From positions 1-10,153 of the forward strand of contig JALOAB010000058.1 in assembly GCA_023229045.1 (NCBI GenBank): a stretch of DNA of 10,153 nt, given 5' to 3'. This DNA comes from Fidelibacterota bacterium. GTDB taxonomy: Bacteria; Fidelibacterota; UBA2242. The notes beneath the pieces are model-generated. The model was given only the letters and a program-made list of their open reading frames with translations, did not search any database and was not told the origin of the DNA. Of this stretch, positions 6,546-10,153 are shown piece by piece. The first letter of the stretch is position 1. Each line of letters starts with the position of its first letter. A program made the translations under genes and the position numbers.

Positions 6546-8306
6546 GTGAAGATAACCCCATCAAACAGCTCTATAAAAATAATTTTTATTATGCTTTTTA
6601 TACTCCCAGTTAGTTTGTGGAGCCAAACTATTACCGATCCGGTTGGTGATATTCAGGCTGGTGATCCAAATTTTGTGGATATAGAGCAAATAAAATTTTG
6701 GCAAGCTTCAGCTACACCGGATAGAATTATGTTTGATTTTTACACGAATATAGCTATTCCCCGCGGTAATGAAGTAGGAATAGATGCGACAACTATATTT
6801 GAAGTGTATTTCGATGTGGACGATAATCCGAATACCGGAGTTCAACTTGAAGACATAGGATATGATTACAAACTACGTATTAATCTCTTCGATTGGAATG
6901 GAAAAAACTGGATAGATGGGAATGTATATGGAGAATATGACGCCTCAGGTTTATATGATTTCCATAGTGGCTTTTTCGTATTTGCGGAAGGCAATCCAAG
7001 AATCACAGCCCCGTATAGATTTAGATGGATATTTTCATATATCGGATTAAAATGGCCAAAAGTCAATTGGGTAGCTAGAACATATTACGGCAATCATTGG
7101 GCAGATCAAGTTCCGGATGAAGGTCATGCTACCTTGGAATTCGATACAACCGGAATAGCGGATGTCGATACGGCGCGCGGAGATCATATAGAGTTCATTT
7201 ATCCGACTTCATTTCAAGATCAGATGGATAATTTTGAGATTTTACAGGCTATTAGTTTAGGTATGCAGATTGAAAGTCAACTATGTGGGACTGAATATCA
7301 AGGTACCCAGGTGGTTCAATTCAATCCTTGGTTAGAAGGTGTTGCATATAGCGGCAATCCAATTTCGATTGGTTCCTGGATGTGGAATGAACCACCCTGG
7401 TTTATCGTCTTTCATGAACTGGGGCATAATTATACATTAGCGGCAAAAAGATTTAATTATTTATATCCATCCCTAGGTTATGATACCCCTATGGGAGGAG
7501 ACAATTGGGACTTCGGAACCAATTTCATGGAAGCGTGGGCTACGATGGTAGGTCTTTTTTCTATGCGGGAATTATTCACCAATAAAAGCCAATATCAAAT
7601 AAGTACTGAATGTGCCGGTAGTTTAGAACAGAACTTTAATGATATGAAAAATTCCTACCTAGGGCAACTGTCAGGATATGAAGAAAATCCGAATTATCAT
7701 ATACTAACCCCTGATTTGATTGATGGAATATTTTTATCTCTCGGCGAGCAATATGGTTATGATATTTTCCCCTCTTTTTTTAAAGTACTTCAGCCGCCCG
7801 ATCAGGATTGGGAACTATTAGATGAAATAAATGAAAACATAACCGCCGATTACGACTATGCAAAAACAGTTTCGATGACCATTACGTGTTGTGCTTTCAG
7901 TGTAGCCGCAGACACTGATCTTCGCGATAAGTTTAAGAACAGTTGGAATTTTCCGATAGATGACAATCTATACGAATATCTCAAGTCAGAAATTGAAGGT
8001 ATGGTAAATGGCATTGATGATAACAAAATATCCGCACGTAAAATACAATTTGAACTCTTACCTAACTACCCCAATCCTTTCAATAATAACACAGTGATTA
8101 GTTATATACTTGATACACAGTTAGAAGTGACAATTAAAATCTATGATTTATTGGGTAATGTCATATTGAATTCCAAGCAGGGCATTAAAAATAGGGGATA
8201 TCATCATTTTATATGGGAAGTTTCAGGTATTGCCAGCGGAGTGTATATTTATTCTATTGAAACAAACAAAGGTGTGAAAACTAAAAAATGCGTATTTATA
8301 CAGTAA
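6546..8306 (+). CDS. Secreted gluzincin-like zinc metallopeptidase with T9SS sorting tail
   Basis: A 586-residue predicted extracellular metallopeptidase. The GTG start gives a Lys-containing n-region and a hydrophobic segment ending SLWS-Q (about residue 26); AGAGA lies about 8 nt upstream. The next ATG (6590) would lose the charged residues. The N-terminal beta-rich domain has an acidic loop D90-V-D92-D93-N-P-N-TG and resembles CBM9/DOMON-like beta sandwiches in pattern (tentative). The catalytic motif is H290-E-L-G-H294-N, with a probable third ligand E329 in NFMEAWA, 34 residues between H294 and E329. This recalls M60-like gluzincins, but the family is not certain. The helical part after it has LTPDLIDG, a vicinal C448-C449 and FPID. 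The FlgD-like tail begins near YPNPFN at Y508 and ends KKCVFIQ. It is a close paralogue of the next gene. The substrate is unknown. Confidence 0.88.
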   Translation: MKITPSNSSIKIIFIMLFILPVSLWSQTITDPVGDIQAGDPNFVDIEQIKFWQASATPDRIMFDFYTNIAIPRGNEVGIDATTIFEVYFDVDDNPNTGVQLEDIGYDYKLRINLFDWNGKNWIDGNVYGEYDASGLYDFHSGFFVFAEGNPRITAPYRFRWIFSYIGLKWPKVNWVARTYYGNHWADQVPDEGHATLEFDTTGIADVDTARGDHIEFIYPTSFQDQMDNFEILQAISLGMQIESQLCGTEYQGTQVVQFNPWLEGVAYSGNPISIGSWMWNEPPWFIVFHELGHNYTLAAKRFNYLYPSLGYDTPMGGDNWDFGTNFMEAWATMVGLFSMRELFTNKSQYQISTECAGSLEQNFNDMKNSYLGQLSGYEENPNYHILTPDLIDGIFLSLGEQYGYDIFPSFFKVLQPPDQDWELLDEINENITADYDYAKTVSMTITCCAFSVAADTDLRDKFKNSWNFPIDDNLYEYLKSEIEGMVNGIDDNKISARKIQFELLPNYPNPFNNNTVISYILDTQLEVTIKIYDLLGNVILNSKQGIKNRGYHHFIWEVSGIASGVYIYSIETNKGVKTKKCVFIQ

Positions 8307-8370
8307 AGATTTCATGTTACTTAATTGGACTTGAAAAGATTGAAGTAATAGTTATTAGATATAATTGCTC

Positions 8371-10116
8371 ATGAATACTTTTACTCATAAAAAACCTGTG
8401 AAGATCACCTCTTATTTTATATTAATATTAATATTTATTCCATTAAGTATTATTTTACCTCAAACTATTGATGATCCAATAGGAGATATTTCAATCAGCG
8501 ATCCTGCTTATATGGATCTAAAAAAAGTCAAATTCATTCAATCCACAGATATAATACTCATGGATTTTTACCCCAATGATACTATTCCCAAAGGAAATCA
8601 GGCGGGGATTAATACTAGTACAATTTTTGAGGTTTATCTGGATGTGGACCATGACAGCTTAACTGGTGTTCGGTTTGGTGATATTGGATATGATTATAAA
8701 CTAAATGTTAATTTAAATCAATGGGATGGCGAATCGTGGTTAATCGAAGGGAACTGTTCTTGGGAATTTGATAATGATGGGAATCCGCAATCGCAAGAGT
8801 CAAGAGGTCGCTTTTACGTTCATAAATCATATTTAACCACGACGCGGTTTCGCTGGATGTTTTCATTACTATGTCTGGATTGGACTCAGGTCAATTGGAT
8901 ATCTCGCACGTACTATCAGGATCATTGGACAGATCAAGTCCCGGATTCAGGTTATGCAAGTCTGCTCATTGATCCTAATATTATCACAGAAGTCGACACG
9001 GTATGTGGTGATTATGTGATGTTCATTTACCCTGATTACTTCCGGGACGAGATGGATGCTTATGAAATATTGAATGCAGTCGATTTGGGAGCAAAAATCG
9101 AAAGCCAGGTATGTGGTACAGTATTTAATGATATTCAAAGAATTGAATATAGTCCGTGTCTACAGGGTGTAGCCTGGAGTGGTAATCCGGTATTAGTGGG
9201 TCCATCAATGTGGCAAGGTGAGCCAGCCTGGTTTATTTTTTTTCATGAGTTAGGGCATAATTATACGCTGGCATCAACGAGATTTAACCAGCTGTATCCC
9301 GGGCTTGGTTACATTTCAGCGGGAGGAGATTACTGGAATTTTGGGACGAATTTCATCGAAGCCTGGGCAAGTCTTGTAGGTTTATACGCGATACGTGAAT
9401 TATTCACAGATCAACAATCGTATCAGCTTGGGGACGTTTGCCGTTCAGATTTAGAGAATGTATTCAATAAAGCTAAAACATCACTTACTTCTTATGAGGA
9501 AAATCCGGATTTCAGTATGCTAACCCCAGATTTGTTAGATGGTATTGTTTTGAATCTGGCAGATAGTTTTGGATATGAGATAATTCCTCGTTTTTTTAAA
9601 GTTCTGCAACCCGCTAACGAAAGCTGGGATGTATTAAATGATATCGATCCTGTTACAGATTATGATCGGTCTAAAACCATTTCGATGACTGTTACTTGTT
9701 GTGCTTTTAGTGTAGCGGCAGGCGTGGATCTTCGTGAAAAGTTCAAAACCAAATGGGATTTTCCGATTGATGACGATCTTTATGAATCTATCCTGCCGGA
9801 AATAGAGTCAATGATCACAGGTATCGATGATGATTTGGAATTGATGGTTGATAAGCAGTTTGAACTCTTCACCAATTACCCCAATCCTTTCAATGCAAAT
9901 ACCGTTGTGAGTTATCAACTCAAAATTCCATCGCCAGTAAAAATAAAAGTATATGACTTATTGGGGAACGTTGTTAGAATTTTATACGAAGGCAGGAAAG
10001 AGGCTGGTTATCATCGTTTAGTCTGGAATGCTTCTGATATAGCCAGTGGAATTTATATGCTATCAATAGAAACGAATCAGGGGCTAAAAACTCAGAAATG
10101 CGCCATTATAAGGTAA
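8371..10116 (+). CDS. Second secreted gluzincin-like metallopeptidase, tandem paralogue
   Basis: A 581-residue protein if started at the ATG at 8371. It is roughly half identical by eye to the preceding gene along its whole length. The signal peptide has HKK then a long hydrophobic run ending ILPQ. The start is uncertain: no strong RBS precedes 8371, a TTG lies at 8365, and an internal GTG at 8398 begins GTGAAGATCACC, nearly the same as the GTGAAGATAACC start of the paralogue. The acidic loop is D91-V-D93-H-D95. The zinc motif is H292-E-L-G-H296-N, with probable ligand E330 in NFIEAWA, one residue closer than in its neighbour. Vicinal C443-C444 and FPID are conserved. The FlgD-like sorting tail starts near YPNPFN at Y503 and ends QKCAIIR. 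The gap to the upstream gene is 64 nt with no terminator seen, so the two are probably cotranscribed. Confidence 0.88.
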   Translation: MNTFTHKKPVKITSYFILILIFIPLSIILPQTIDDPIGDISISDPAYMDLKKVKFIQSTDIILMDFYPNDTIPKGNQAGINTSTIFEVYLDVDHDSLTGVRFGDIGYDYKLNVNLNQWDGESWLIEGNCSWEFDNDGNPQSQESRGRFYVHKSYLTTTRFRWMFSLLCLDWTQVNWISRTYYQDHWTDQVPDSGYASLLIDPNIITEVDTVCGDYVMFIYPDYFRDEMDAYEILNAVDLGAKIESQVCGTVFNDIQRIEYSPCLQGVAWSGNPVLVGPSMWQGEPAWFIFFHELGHNYTLASTRFNQLYPGLGYISAGGDYWNFGTNFIEAWASLVGLYAIRELFTDQQSYQLGDVCRSDLENVFNKAKTSLTSYEENPDFSMLTPDLLDGIVLNLADSFGYEIIPRFFKVLQPANESWDVLNDIDPVTDYDRSKTISMTVTCCAFSVAAGVDLREKFKTKWDFPIDDDLYESILPEIESMITGIDDDLELMVDKQFELFTNYPNPFNANTVVSYQLKIPSPVKIKVYDLLGNVVRILYEGRKEAGYHRLVWNASDIASGIYMLSIETNQGLKTQKCAIIR

Positions 10117-10120
10117 GGGT

Positions 10121-10153
10121 ATGAAAAGTATAGGAAAATACGGACTCTATAAC
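10121..10153 (+). CDS. Possible start of another gene, cut by the window end
   Basis: An ATG 4 nt after the previous stop opens a frame MKSIGKYGLYN that stays open to the end. AAGG and GGG motifs at 10110-10119 overlap the stop of the peptidase gene and could serve as an RBS, implying translational coupling. Only 11 codons are visible, so no function can be proposed and the call may be chance. Confidence 0.35.
   Translation, partial: MKSIGKYGLYN

Noticed and set aside
8307..8370. Terminator or -24/-12 promoter between the two peptidase genes
   Set aside because: No hairpin beyond a trivial AT dyad, and TTGGACTTG ... lacks the required -12 G spacing.

Overview
This AT-rich window (by eye about 38-40% GC) is a complete-looking chromosomal stretch with every recognised gene on the + strand. 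Three secreted proteins end in a FlgD-like/Por-type sorting tail with the NFPNPFNPTT or YPNPFN signature. That tail is typical of type IX secretion (T9SS) cargo in the FCB superphylum (Ignavibacteria, Calditrichota, Cloacimonadota, Marinimicrobia, KSB1 and similar lineages). I cannot name the phylum from the sequence alone. No rRNA, tRNA, insertion sequence or CRISPR array was seen.

Left part (1-3701), regulation. A soluble GAF-PAS histidine kinase (157-1725) is followed 13 nt later by its likely partner, an NtrC-type sigma-54 activator with receiver, AAA+ and Fis-type HTH domains (1739-3091). The pair ends at an AT-rich hairpin (3113-3149). The next intergenic region holds a perfect TTTCCC-N6-GGGAAA dyad (3201-3218) and a good -24/-12 sigma-54 promoter candidate (3270-3285). 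These sit just upstream of a single-domain response regulator (3318-3701). The arrangement suggests a local circuit in which the NtrC-type activator drives the stand-alone receiver.

Middle and right (3702-10153), secreted proteins. A sigma-70-like promoter candidate (TTGATG-17-TATAAT, 3728-3756) precedes a leader of about 180 nt and a cluster of three exported proteins that share one architecture. Each has a signal peptide, an N-terminal beta-rich domain with an acidic D-V-D loop, a helical central domain and a FlgD-like sorting tail. The second (6546-8306) and third (8371-10116) are close paralogues carrying HELGHN plus a downstream Glu, that is, predicted zinc metallopeptidases of a gluzincin-like type. 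The first (3942-6467) is a larger, diverged relative. Its HExxH position reads WDAHH, and it has gained an extra beta-sandwich domain, so it looks like a non-catalytic partner or pseudo-peptidase. A strong GC-rich terminator-like hairpin (6481-6520) lies between the first and second genes and may set their relative expression. A possible further gene starts at 10121 and runs off the end.

The most interesting candidate system is the trio of one pseudo-peptidase and two active-looking paralogues sent to the cell surface, lying beside a sensor/sigma-54 regulatory module. Any direct regulatory link between the two halves is inference; I saw no -24/-12 promoter in front of the peptidase genes.
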